Shown piece after piece: positions 1 to 6,448 of a stretch of DNA of 9,503 bases; the first letter of the stretch is position 1, and every line of letters begins with the position of its first letter. The DNA comes from Desulfurobacterium sp. GTDB lineage: Bacteria > Aquificota > Aquificia > Desulfurobacteriales > Desulfurobacteriaceae. A program made the translations under genes and the position numbers. The stretch covers positions 1 to 9,503 of the forward strand of contig QNYI01000071.1 of NCBI GenBank assembly GCA_003978805.1, given 5' to 3'. Below the pieces are notes generated by a model. The model saw nothing but the letters and a program-made list of their open reading frames with translations. It was not told where the DNA came from and did not search any database.

Positions 1-209
1 ATTACAAGTTGGGAGGGAAGAGAAGTCTTATCCCTAACTGTGTAGTAAGTAAGCTTGTGGAGTTCAACGCCGTTCCAAAGTTTAGCTTCCCAACCGACCC
101 TGCAGGTGTAGTTGTAGGCAAACTTATACTGCTCAAGGGTTTCAAGAAGTATCTGTTTTTGTTCTTCGTCGGGTTTAAGAACAAGTTTAATAGTTCGTTG
201 CAGATTCAT
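1..209 (-). CDS. tnpB: IS200/IS605-family TnpB, N-terminal part (runs off left edge)
   Basis: The minus strand from an ATG at 209-207 reads 69 open codons to the window edge. The protein begins MNLQRTIKLVLKPDEEQKQI, continues with a LETLEQYKFAYNY stretch and has LHKLTYYTVRD and SLPSQLV further on. This is the N-terminal helix-turn-helix region of TnpB (OrfB_IS605): a beta strand with conserved basic residues, a 'P..EQ...L..TL..Y' helix, then 'hKL.YY.vR....LPsQl'. TnpB proteins are RNA-guided DNA nucleases related to Cas12; the RuvC and zinc-ribbon parts would lie to the left, outside the window. A TGA lies two codons upstream of the ATG, so this ATG is the first possible start. No strong Shine-Dalgarno sequence precedes it (only GGAG about 13 nt away). 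Whether a tnpA partner exists, and whether the gene is intact, cannot be seen. Confidence 0.88.
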   Translation of the reverse strand, partial: MNLQRTIKLVLKPDEEQKQILLETLEQYKFAYNYTCRVGWEAKLWNGVELHKLTYYTVRDKTSLPSQLV

Positions 210-216
210 GGTTCAT

Positions 217-245
217 ATACTACTCCAATACCTACAAACTCTCAA
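217..245 (-). promoter_or_regulatory. Candidate sigma-70-type promoter for tnpB
   Basis: On the minus strand TTGAGA (245-240) and TAGTAT (222-217) are separated by 17 nt. The predicted transcription start would be at about 210, one base before the tnpB ATG, which would give an essentially leaderless message and would fit the absence of a good ribosome binding site. This is a hexamer match only, in an AT-rich stretch. Confidence 0.25.
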
Positions 246-257
246 GTGTGGTCTCCT

Positions 258-277
258 CCCTGCTTTGAAAAGCAGGG
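258..277. repeat. Perfect 9-bp hairpin, probable subterminal IS end
   Basis: CCCTGCTTT (258-266) and AAAGCAGGG (269-277) are perfect inverted repeats separated by GA; in practice an 8-bp stem with a TGAA tetraloop. It is not followed by a T-run on either strand, so it does not look like an intrinsic terminator. Its position upstream of tnpB matches the subterminal hairpins of IS200/IS605 elements. It ends 11 nt before the Shine-Dalgarno sequence of the next gene, so it would also be folded in that gene's leader if transcription comes from the left. Confidence 0.6.
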
Positions 278-301
278 TTTCCGACCGCAAGGAGGGATTT
301 T

Positions 302-1567
302 ATGAAACGTTTTTTACCGATGTTCCTTCTTACAGTGCTTATTTCTGCTTCCTGCGGTGGTAACGTTCAGAATTCGGAAGTTAAAAAGGAAAAGGTTTGC
401 ACAGAGGAGACTCTCCTTGCCTCCGGTAAGGGAATAAAGGTTACCGTGGGAGATTACAGGTATGTTGAGAGGTTGCTGAAACCCGATGCAAAGAAGTTCT
501 TCTCGGAACACCCGGAGGATTTGCTAAAAAGAATGATAAACCGAAGGCTTGTAATTAAATACCTTGAAGACTCAGGACTTGCTAAGAAGTACGGTTTAGA
601 GGACGACATATTAAGGTTCAAGAAGGAATACTTAGCCCGCTACTACGTCTCCTTAGAGGCCAAGAAGAGGGCGGGGAAGGTAACCGATGAGGAGGTAGTT
701 AAGCGCTTTAAGGAGCTCTTCCCTGAAAAAGATCCGTCAAAGATGACGGAGGGGGATAAGCAGTTTATAAGGAACGAGCTAAAGGTAAAAAAGTATGAGG
801 AGGCGGTAAGGAGCATTTACGCCGACGTAGAAAGGAAAGTAACCTTTACTCAGGATGGAGATAGATTAACGGCAACCTGTTGCGGGATAGAGGTTACGGG
901 GAGAGGTAAGGATGTTTCAAAGCTAAAGGAGAGGCTAAAGAGGGAGCTCCTTACCGAGTACTTCTACAGGAAAGCCGTAAAGAAAGGTTACGATAAAAAT
1001 TCAGAGTTTGAGAGGATGTTGACCGAGTACTATGCCGGTAAGGCGATAGATGTTCTGAGGAAGGAGCTCCTTAAGAAGATAACCGTAACTGATGAGGAGG
1101 TAAAGAAGTTCTACGAGCAGAACAAGGAAAAGTTCCGAATACCGGAGAGGGCAAGGGCAGTAGTCTTTTACTTTAGGAACAAAGAACGGGCAGAGAGGGC
1201 AAAAAAGGAGCTTGAAAAAGGGAGAGATTGGAAAGAGGTTGCCAGAGCTTTCGGCCAGTTCACCGCCAAAGAGAAGAGCTACTACAACGATCCTAAGGAT
1301 CCTGTAGGAACGCTCATCTTTATGGGAGGGAAAAAGGAGGTCGGTAAAGTTATAGTGGCAGACCTCGGGGGTAACAGGTATATAGTTATTAAAGTCTTAA
1401 AGTTCATTCCTCCCACAGAGATTACGCTTGCACAGGCCCGCGATTACATAGCTTTAAGGCTGAAAAAGGAAAAGCTGAGGGAGAAGGAGAAAGAGCTCCT
1501 TAAGAGCTTGTGGGAGAAGTATGGAGTTAAACTTTTTAGGGAAAACTTAGAGTGCCTAAAAGGCTAA
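302..1567 (+). CDS. SurA/PpiC-like periplasmic lipoprotein with duplicated SurA-N region
   Basis: A 421-residue protein starting at ATG 302 behind a strong AAGGAGGG (289-296). Residues 1-18 form a lipoprotein-type signal: basic MKR, a hydrophobic core, then LISASC with Cys18 as the probable lipidated residue (-3 is Ser, slightly off consensus). The mature part is highly charged and helical, like SurA/PrsA/PpiD foldases of the cell envelope. Two similar segments are visible: residues about 43-132 (GIKVTVG...VTDEEV at 127-132) and about 195-267 (GIEVTG...VTDEEV at 262-267). A parvulin-like region follows (about 280-370; RIPERARAVVFYF, then GGNRYIVIKV). The usual parvulin His at the 'A.HIL' strand is replaced by hydrophobic residues and the 'GGDLG' loop is not recognisable, so chaperone rather than isomerase activity is more likely. 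A Cys pair lies at 193-194. It is the first gene of the plus-strand cluster, 12 nt ahead of selD. The exact subfamily is uncertain. Confidence 0.75.
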   Translation: MKRFLPMFLLTVLISASCGGNVQNSEVKKEKVCTEETLLASGKGIKVTVGDYRYVERLLKPDAKKFFSEHPEDLLKRMINRRLVIKYLEDSGLAKKYGLEDDILRFKKEYLARYYVSLEAKKRAGKVTDEEVVKRFKELFPEKDPSKMTEGDKQFIRNELKVKKYEEAVRSIYADVERKVTFTQDGDRLTATCCGIEVTGRGKDVSKLKERLKRELLTEYFYRKAVKKGYDKNSEFERMLTEYYAGKAIDVLRKELLKKITVTDEEVKKFYEQNKEKFRIPERARAVVFYFRNKERAERAKKELEKGRDWKEVARAFGQFTAKEKSYYNDPKDPVGTLIFMGGKKEVGKVIVADLGGNRYIVIKVLKFIPPTEITLAQARDYIALRLKKEKLREKEKELLKSLWEKYGVKLFRENLECLKG

Positions 1568-1579
1568 TGGAGGTAAGTA

Positions 1580-2614
1580 TTGAAACCCTTTAGGCTAACT
1601 CAAACGGTTAGGGCCTCCGGCTGAGGAGCAAAGTTAAGCCCGGTCGGGCTTGAAAGGGTGCTCAGGGAGCTTGATGTACCCGTTGACGAAAACGTCCTCG
1701 TCGGCATAGAAACGGCGGAAGACGCAGGTGTTTATAAGCTCTCAGAAGAGCTGGCCTTAGTTCAAACGGCGGACTTTATAACCCCTGTGGTTGATGACCC
1801 ATTTGTTTACGGTCAAGTAGCCGTTGCCAATGCCCTCTCGGACGTCTACGCTATGGGTGGAAGGCCTATAACGGCCGTAAACCTTGTTATGTTTGACACC
1901 TGTAGGGTTCCTATGGATTACCTTAAGGAGATCCTCGCAGGTGGAATTTCCAAGTTAAAGGAGGCAGGCGTTTCGCTAATCGGTGGCCATACCGTAGACG
2001 ACCTTGAGACTAAATACGGCCTCTCGGTTACGGGAGTTGTCCATCCTGAACGGGTAGTGAGAAACTCCACGGCGAGGCCGGGAGACGTCCTCATATACAC
2101 AAAACCCCTCGGTATAGGCGTCCTGACTACGGCTATAAAGGCAGGAATGGCTTCGCAAGAAGAGGTAGAAGTAGTTTCAGAAGTTATGACTACTCTGAAC
2201 AAGTACGCTTCAGAGGCGATGGTAGAGGTTGGAGTGAGTGCCTGCACGGACATAACGGGCTTTGGCTTTTTGGGTCACCTTTACGAGATGGTGAAGTTCA
2301 GCGGTGTCGGTGCAGTAGTTTACTCTGAAAAGCTTTCCTTTTTAGAGGGAACAAAGGAGTACGCCGGTATGGGACTCCTTCCCGCTGCTACTTACGATAA
2401 CCTTGACTACGTAGGAGGTGCGGTTAAGTTTGCAAGCTCCGTTGATGAGGATACGAGAATGCTCCTCTTTGATCCTCAGACTTCCGGGGGACTCCTTATA
2501 GCCGTTCCCGAGGAAAAAGTAGAGCTCCTTATAGAAAGGCTAAAAGAAAAGGGTGTAAAGTGGATACAGGAAGCTGGTAAGATTAAAGAAGGAAACTTGA
2601 TAGAAGTCCTTTGA
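1580..2614 (+). CDS. selD: Selenophosphate synthetase (selenide, water dikinase), Sec-containing, TGA recoded
   Basis: Makes selenophosphate from selenide and ATP, the Se donor for selenocysteine and selenouridine synthesis. The start is TTG 1580, five nt after GGAGGT (1569-1574); an in-frame TAA at 1574 rules out anything further upstream. The 344-residue product begins MKPFRLTQTVRASG, then an in-frame TGA (1622-1624, residue 15), then GAKLSPVGLERVL. This aligns with the SelD N-terminus, where this residue is the catalytic Cys or Sec and the following Lys (Lys18 here) is catalytic. Downstream are the metal/ATP residues: Asp48 in AEDAGVY, Asp88 in SDVYAMGG, Asp224 in CTDITGFG, plus GGHTVDD and DPQTSGG near the end. 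Without readthrough, an internal start at 1658 would give a protein lacking the whole active-site segment. A SECIS-like hairpin directly follows the TGA. The stop overlaps an alternative rimO TTG. Predicted to be functional only where SelA, SelB and tRNA-Sec exist; those genes are not in this window. Confidence 0.93.
1622..1663 (+). promoter_or_regulatory. Bacterial SECIS element and Sec UGA codon in selD
   Basis: Counting the U of UGA as 1, a 5-bp outer stem pairs GAGCA (1626-1630) with TGCTC (1659-1663), and a perfect 6-bp upper stem pairs AAGCCC (1636-1641) with GGGCTT (1646-1651). The apical loop is GGTC at 1642-1645, that is nt 21-24. The E. coli fdhF SECIS carries the same GGUC loop about one nt further from its UGA, and SelB is known to need the loop G and U. 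Us at 1634-1635 lie just below the upper stem and could supply the bulged U, though two base pairs lower than in fdhF. The structure lies inside the coding sequence, as bacterial SECIS elements do. Confidence 0.85.
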
Positions 2615-2625
2615 GGAGAAGTTGC

Positions 2626-3960
2626 TTGAAGAAAAGGATTGCTGTCATAAGCTTGGGATGTCCAAAGAACTGGGTTGATACGGAGAACATAGTAGGCCTT
2701 CTAAAAAGCACCGGGGATGTCGTTTTTGTTAGGAACTTAAAGGATGCCGACATAATAGTCATAAATACGTGCGGTTTTATCCGTCCGGCAAAAGAGGAAT
2801 CCATAGATGAGATCCTTACTGCGATTGAGGAGAAGAAAGAAAACCCGGAAAAGAAGGTTATAGTCGCCGGCTGTCTCTACCAGAGGTACAAGGAGGAGCT
2901 AAAGAAAGAGCTCCCCGAGGTTGACGCTTTCTTGGGCGTTGACGAGATAGAAAAGAGCGTTGAGAGGATACTAAACAGGAAGTTTGCAGCTCAAAAGCCC
3001 TATCTCTTGAGGGAGATACTCACTCCAAAACACATAGCCTACCTTAAGATATCCGAAGGCTGTTCAAACGGCTGTGCCTACTGTGCCATTCCGATTATCA
3101 GGGGTCCTCTTAAAAGTAGACCCATTAAAGAGGTAGTAGAGGAGGCCAAGTTCTTGGCCGATAGAGGAGTGAAGGAGCTCTACGTCATAGCTCAGGACAC
3201 TACGGCCTACCTCCACGATAGAAACGAGGAGGAAGGGCTCGTTAAACTCCTTAAAGAACTTGAAAGGATAGAGGGGATAGAGTGGATACGGCTCATGTAT
3301 ACCTATCCGTCCCACATAACGGACTCCCTCATTGACCTGATTGCCGATTCAGAGAAGATAGTTAAGTACATTGACGTTCCACTCCAGCACGTCAACGATA
3401 AAGTTCTTGCCTCAATGGGTAGGAAGTACACGAGGCGATACGCCGAAGAGTTGATAGAGAAACTACGGGAGAGAATTCCGGGAATAGCTATAAGGACGAC
3501 CTTCATAGTCGGTTTCCCTACAGAAGGGGAGAGGGAGTTTGAGGAGCTCCACGCCTTTTTAAAAGACGTAGAACTTGACTGGGCTGGCTTCTTCAAGTAT
3601 TCAAGGGAAGAAGGGACTCCTGCTTACGCCCTTGGAGACCTTCCGGAGGAGCTAAAGGAGTCAAGGCTTAACTTGCTTGAAGAGACCCAGTTCTGGATAT
3701 ACGAGAAAAAGCACAGAGAGCTTGTCGGGAAGGAGCTTGAGCTGATAGTTGATAGGAAAAGTGAAGAAATGCCGGGATTTGTTGAGGCAAGGAGTTACAG
3801 GAACGCTTACGAGATAGACGGAATCGTATATTTAAAAGGAGACTTCCCTACCGGCGAGATAGTAAAGGCAACTGTAACAGGCCTTGCAAGTAACGTTGAC
3901 CTCATTGCGGAGAGAGAAGTTGATAGAAAAAGAGCTAAAAAGTATGCTCAGGACACTTGA
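2626..3960 (+). CDS. rimO: Ribosomal protein S12 methylthiotransferase (radical SAM)
   Basis: RimO adds a methylthio group to a conserved Asp of ribosomal protein S12. Start chosen at TTG 2626, seven nt after AGGAG (2614-2618), giving MKKRIAVISLGCPKN, the usual RimO N-terminus; a longer form from TTG 2611 would overlap selD by 4 nt but has no comparable Shine-Dalgarno sequence. The 444-residue protein has the N-terminal MTTase domain with cluster-binding Cys12, Cys49 (INTCGF) and Cys83 (VAGCLYQRY). The radical SAM CX3CX2C follows as EGCSNGCAYCAIP (Cys146, 150, 153), with YIDVPLQH (248-255), FIVGFPTEG (about 293-301) and a C-terminal TRAM domain (about 366-430) containing RSYRNAYEIDG. The SLGCPKN and R(S/A)...EIDG motifs separate RimO from the tRNA enzyme MiaB. 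Its 3' end overlaps the next gene by about 41 nt, implying translational coupling. Confidence 0.95.
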   Translation: MKKRIAVISLGCPKNWVDTENIVGLLKSTGDVVFVRNLKDADIIVINTCGFIRPAKEESIDEILTAIEEKKENPEKKVIVAGCLYQRYKEELKKELPEVDAFLGVDEIEKSVERILNRKFAAQKPYLLREILTPKHIAYLKISEGCSNGCAYCAIPIIRGPLKSRPIKEVVEEAKFLADRGVKELYVIAQDTTAYLHDRNEEEGLVKLLKELERIEGIEWIRLMYTYPSHITDSLIDLIADSEKIVKYIDVPLQHVNDKVLASMGRKYTRRYAEELIEKLRERIPGIAIRTTFIVGFPTEGEREFEELHAFLKDVELDWAGFFKYSREEGTPAYALGDLPEELKESRLNLLEETQFWIYEKKHRELVGKELELIVDRKSEEMPGFVEARSYRNAYEIDGIVYLKGDFPTGEIVKATVTGLASNVDLIAEREVDRKRAKKYAQDT

Positions 3961-4333
3961 AAGGACTTACGAGCGCTTAAAAAAGGTGCTTCTTGTTGAC
4001 CCGGAAGAAAACGAGATAGCTATTGACGCAACCATCCAGCGCTTTGAGTTTACCTTTGAGCTTGCTTGGAAAACGGTTAAGAAATTTGTAGAGTTCTTGG
4101 GAGCAGGCGAGTGTAACTCCGGACGAAGTTGTATAAAACTTGCCTTTAAGCTCGGCTGGATAAATGATGAAGAAATGTGGCTCTCCCTCTTGGAGGCGAG
4201 GAACTTGACGTCCCATACCTACAGTGAAAGAACCGCCCAAGAAGTTTATGAAGCGGTGAAAAATAACCATACAGTTTTTGAGGGACTTATACTTTCTCTT
4301 AAAAGAGAGCTTGAAGAGGTAGGGGAAGGCTGA
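3920..4333 (+). CDS. HI0074/HepT-like nucleotidyltransferase substrate-binding protein (HEPN fold), no partner nearby
   Basis: A small all-helical protein of 137 residues if started at TTG 3920, seven nt after GGAG (3909-3912). A longer TTG start at 3884 (149 residues) and a shorter ATG at 3944 are also possible. The core reads ATIQRFEFTFELAWKTVKKF (37-56), then LGWINDEEMW and ARNLTSHTYSE (93-103), the signature of the HI0074 'nucleotidyltransferase substrate binding' family. RNLTSHTY matches the HEPN RX4HXY motif (Arg94, His99, Tyr101) of HepT toxins. Family members normally sit beside a minimal nucleotidyltransferase (HI0073/MntA type) as a two-subunit or toxin-antitoxin pair. No such gene occurs here: rimO lies upstream (about 41 nt overlap) and the DUF39 gene begins at the next base. 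Biological role unknown; a toxin role is not shown. Confidence 0.85.
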   Translation: MIEKELKSMLRTLERTYERLKKVLLVDPEENEIAIDATIQRFEFTFELAWKTVKKFVEFLGAGECNSGRSCIKLAFKLGWINDEEMWLSLLEARNLTSHTYSERTAQEVYEAVKNNHTVFEGLILSLKRELEEVGEG

Positions 4334-5551
4334 ATGGAAAGAGAGCAGTTTAAGGTAGTGAAGACCTACGAGGAGATAAACGAGAAGATAAGGAAAGGTG
4401 AGGCGGTAGTTGTTACCGCTGAGGAGATGATAGAGATAGTTGAGGAGCTCGGCGTTGTTAAGGCAGCTGAGGAAGTTGACGTTGTGACGACGGGAACTTT
4501 CGGGGCAATGTGCTCTTCCGGGGCTTTCCTGAACGTAGGCCACACGAAGCCGAGAATGAAGATGGAGGAAATCTACTTAAATGGAGTTCCGGCCTACGGA
4601 GGCCTTGCTGCCGTTGACCTTTATATCGGAGCGTCCGCCCTGCCCGAAAACGACCCGAGGAACGAGGTCTACCCCGGAAGGTTTGAGTACGGCGGAGCTC
4701 ACGTTATTGAGGAGCTCATAGCCGGTGAGGATATAGAACTTGAGGCTTACGCTTACGGAACGGACTGCTATCCGCGGAGGGAGATAAAGAAACTCATTAA
4801 CATAAAGAACATAAACGAGGCGATTCTGTGTAACCCGAGGAACGCCTACCAGAACTACAACGTGGCGGTTAACAGGTCTTCCCGAACCATTTATACCTAT
4901 ATGGGAACGTTAAAGCCCAATTTTGGAAACGCAACCTATTCCAGTGCCGGACAGCTTAGTCCCCTGATGAACGACCCTTTCTTTGAGACCATAGGTATCG
5001 GAACAAAGATATTCTTAGGAGGCGGTATCGGTTATATAGCTTTCCACGGAACGCAACACGCTCCCTTTGGAGTAAAGAGGAGTAAGAAGGGTCAACCTAT
5101 GTCCGGTTCCGGAACGATTATGACGATTGGGGATATGAAGCAGATGTCAACGGACTTTATAAAGGCAGCCTCTTTCTTAGGTTACGGCGTTTCTCTCTTT
5201 GTAGGTATAGGTATTCCCATACCCATCCTCAACGAAAGGATTGCCTACTATACCTCCGTGAGGGACGATGAAATCTTTGCTCCCGTTGTGGATTACTCTG
5301 TGGACTATCCCTCGGGAAACGCTAAGCCGATAAAGTACGTAAGCTACGGGGAGCTCCGCAGGGGGTTCATAGAGATTGAAGGCAAGAAAGTCCCCGCTTC
5401 TCCCCTCTCTTCCTACTATAAGGCAAGGGAGATAGCCAACATCCTCAAGGAGTGGATAAAGAACGGAGAGTTTGAGATAACCAAGCCGGTAGGGAAGCTA
5501 CCTGCTCCCGAGCCGGATGTTGTAATTGAGTACGATGAGAGAAAGGAGTAG
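4334..5551 (+). CDS. DUF39/HcyBio homocysteine biosynthesis protein (aspartate semialdehyde sulfurtransferase type)
   Basis: The 405-residue product belongs to the DUF39 (HcyBio) family. The Methanosarcina member MA1821, with a ferredoxin-domain partner, converts L-aspartate semialdehyde plus sulfide-derived sulfur to homocysteine, bypassing O-acylhomoserine. Visible signatures are TTGTFGAMCSSGAFLNVGHT (Cys60), NGVPAYGGLAAVDLYIGA, the GTDCYPRREI loop (Cys145), ILCNPRNAYQNYNVAVN (Cys166), FLGGGIGYIAFHGTQH (near 230-245) and GYGVSLFVGIGIPIPILNE. Cys60 and Cys145 correspond in context to the two conserved family cysteines. The protein ends soon after the DUF39 core, with no C-terminal CBS domains as in the archaeal form, and no ferredoxin-domain partner is encoded beside it. 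ATG 4334 directly abuts the preceding TGA, with GGGGAAGG as the probable ribosome site. thrB follows after 3 nt, linking it to the aspartate-family branch point. Confidence 0.88.
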   Translation: MEREQFKVVKTYEEINEKIRKGEAVVVTAEEMIEIVEELGVVKAAEEVDVVTTGTFGAMCSSGAFLNVGHTKPRMKMEEIYLNGVPAYGGLAAVDLYIGASALPENDPRNEVYPGRFEYGGAHVIEELIAGEDIELEAYAYGTDCYPRREIKKLINIKNINEAILCNPRNAYQNYNVAVNRSSRTIYTYMGTLKPNFGNATYSSAGQLSPLMNDPFFETIGIGTKIFLGGGIGYIAFHGTQHAPFGVKRSKKGQPMSGSGTIMTIGDMKQMSTDFIKAASFLGYGVSLFVGIGIPIPILNERIAYYTSVRDDEIFAPVVDYSVDYPSGNAKPIKYVSYGELRRGFIEIEGKKVPASPLSSYYKAREIANILKEWIKNGEFEITKPVGKLPAPEPDVVIEYDERKE

Positions 5552-5554
5552 AAA

Positions 5555-6448
5555 ATGAAGTTTAAGGTTTCTGTTCCTGCGTCTACCAGTAACTTAGGTC
5601 CCGGGTTTGATGCCTTAGGGCTTGCCCTTACCCTCTACAACGACTTTATCGTTGAGCCGTCAGACTTTTACTCGGTTGAGATAGAGGGAGAGGGAGCAGA
5701 AGACCTTCCGAAAGACGAGACCAACCTTTTCTTAAGAGCCTACAGGAGCACTATGGAGTACTTAGGACTGAGTCAGCCGGTAAAGGTTAAACTGATAAAC
5801 AGGATTCCCTTGGGAAGGGGGCTCGGGAGTTCTGCGACGGCAATAGTTGGGGGAATCCTTGCAGCTGAGAAGATATCCGGTAAGGAGCTCTCCCTACCGG
5901 AGGTGATAGACGTTGCCTTTAAGTTTGAGCCCCATCCCGACAACGTTCTTCCTGCATACACCGGAGGTTTCGTAGTTGCTGCAACGAACGGAGACCTTTC
6001 ATACGTTAAGCTTGACTGGCCGGAGGAGCTAAAAGTTATCATCGTAGTTCCAGAGCTCTTCCTGTCCACAGAGGAGTCCCGTTCAGTTCTTCCGGAAAAG
6101 TACGATAAAAAGGACGTCATCTTTAACATCCAGAGGGTTTCTCTTCTCCTTGGAGCTCTCCAGAAGAAAGACTTTGGACTTTTAAAGGAAGCCGTTAAGG
6201 ATAGGATTCACCAGCCCTACCGCTGTGACCTTATTCCTTCTTTCTGGGAGATCCTTTCAGAAGGCTACAAGGCTGGAGCTTACGCAGTCTACCTTTCCGG
6301 TGCCGGAAGCTGTATAGGAGCCTTGGCCGATAAAAACTTTGACGAAATCGGGAAGGCCATGTGTAACGTCTTAGATTCCTTAGGCATAGACTCCCGCTAC
6401 CTCATCCTTGACGTTGACAGGGAGGGAGCGAGAATAGAAAGCCTGTAG
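5555..6448 (+). CDS. thrB: Homoserine kinase
   Basis: Phosphorylates L-homoserine with ATP, the penultimate step to threonine, in the cytosol. The 297-residue protein has the length and motifs of GHMP-kinase ThrB: PASTSNLGPGFDALGLAL (8-25), the phosphate-binding loop PLGRGLGSSATAIVGG (85-100), FEPHPDNVLPAYTGGFV (124-140) and the C-terminal glycine loop YLSGAGSC (246-253). ATG 5555 follows AAAGGAG (5542-5548), which overlaps the end of the DUF39 gene; the 3-nt gap implies cotranslation. The DUF39 enzyme draws aspartate semialdehyde towards homocysteine while ThrB commits homoserine to threonine. The TAG stop at 6446-6448 abuts the stop of the convergent rsmH. Confidence 0.95.
   Translation: MKFKVSVPASTSNLGPGFDALGLALTLYNDFIVEPSDFYSVEIEGEGAEDLPKDETNLFLRAYRSTMEYLGLSQPVKVKLINRIPLGRGLGSSATAIVGGILAAEKISGKELSLPEVIDVAFKFEPHPDNVLPAYTGGFVVAATNGDLSYVKLDWPEELKVIIVVPELFLSTEESRSVLPEKYDKKDVIFNIQRVSLLLGALQKKDFGLLKEAVKDRIHQPYRCDLIPSFWEILSEGYKAGAYAVYLSGAGSCIGALADKNFDEIGKAMCNVLDSLGIDSRYLILDVDREGARIESL

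Larger units (their letters stand above)
1..277 (-). mobile_element. Partial IS200/IS605-type element (tnpB 5' part plus end hairpin)
   Basis: The tnpB N-terminus on the minus strand is preceded, about 50 nt upstream, by a perfect short hairpin. IS200/IS605 elements have no terminal inverted repeats; they carry subterminal hairpins recognised by TnpA and insert next to a short target sequence. On that model the right boundary lies somewhere between the hairpin and the start of the lipoprotein gene at 302. The exact edge is not determined and 277 is only the end of the hairpin. The rest of the element is off the left edge. Confidence 0.6.

Noticed and set aside
258..277. Hairpin as an intrinsic terminator
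   Set aside because: No T-run follows the stem on either strand, and the next gene's ribosome site begins 11 nt later.
9..305. Plus-strand 98-codon open frame
   Set aside because: It is antisense to the clear tnpB N-terminus, runs through the hairpin and the Shine-Dalgarno region of the next gene, and resembles no protein family.
931..1510. Recurrent GGAGCTCC-type 8-mers in the lipoprotein gene and elsewhere
   Set aside because: They encode frequent Glu-Leu-Leu runs with the preferred codons of this genome and occur in frame throughout; no regular spacing suggests a regulatory repeat.
1567..1593. Eight-codon ATG frame between the lipoprotein gene and selD, as a possible leader peptide
   Set aside because: It overlaps the selD Shine-Dalgarno sequence and start, has no ribosome site of its own, and chance short frames like this are common.
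1658..2614. selD as an ordinary 318-residue gene starting at GTG 1658
   Set aside because: It lacks the conserved N-terminal active-site segment, which is encoded in the same frame just upstream across a TGA; the 1580 start also has a much better ribosome binding site.
3977..4543. Minus-strand 188-codon open frame
   Set aside because: It is antisense to two well-supported genes (HI0074-type and DUF39) and its translation is low-complexity-like with no recognisable motif.
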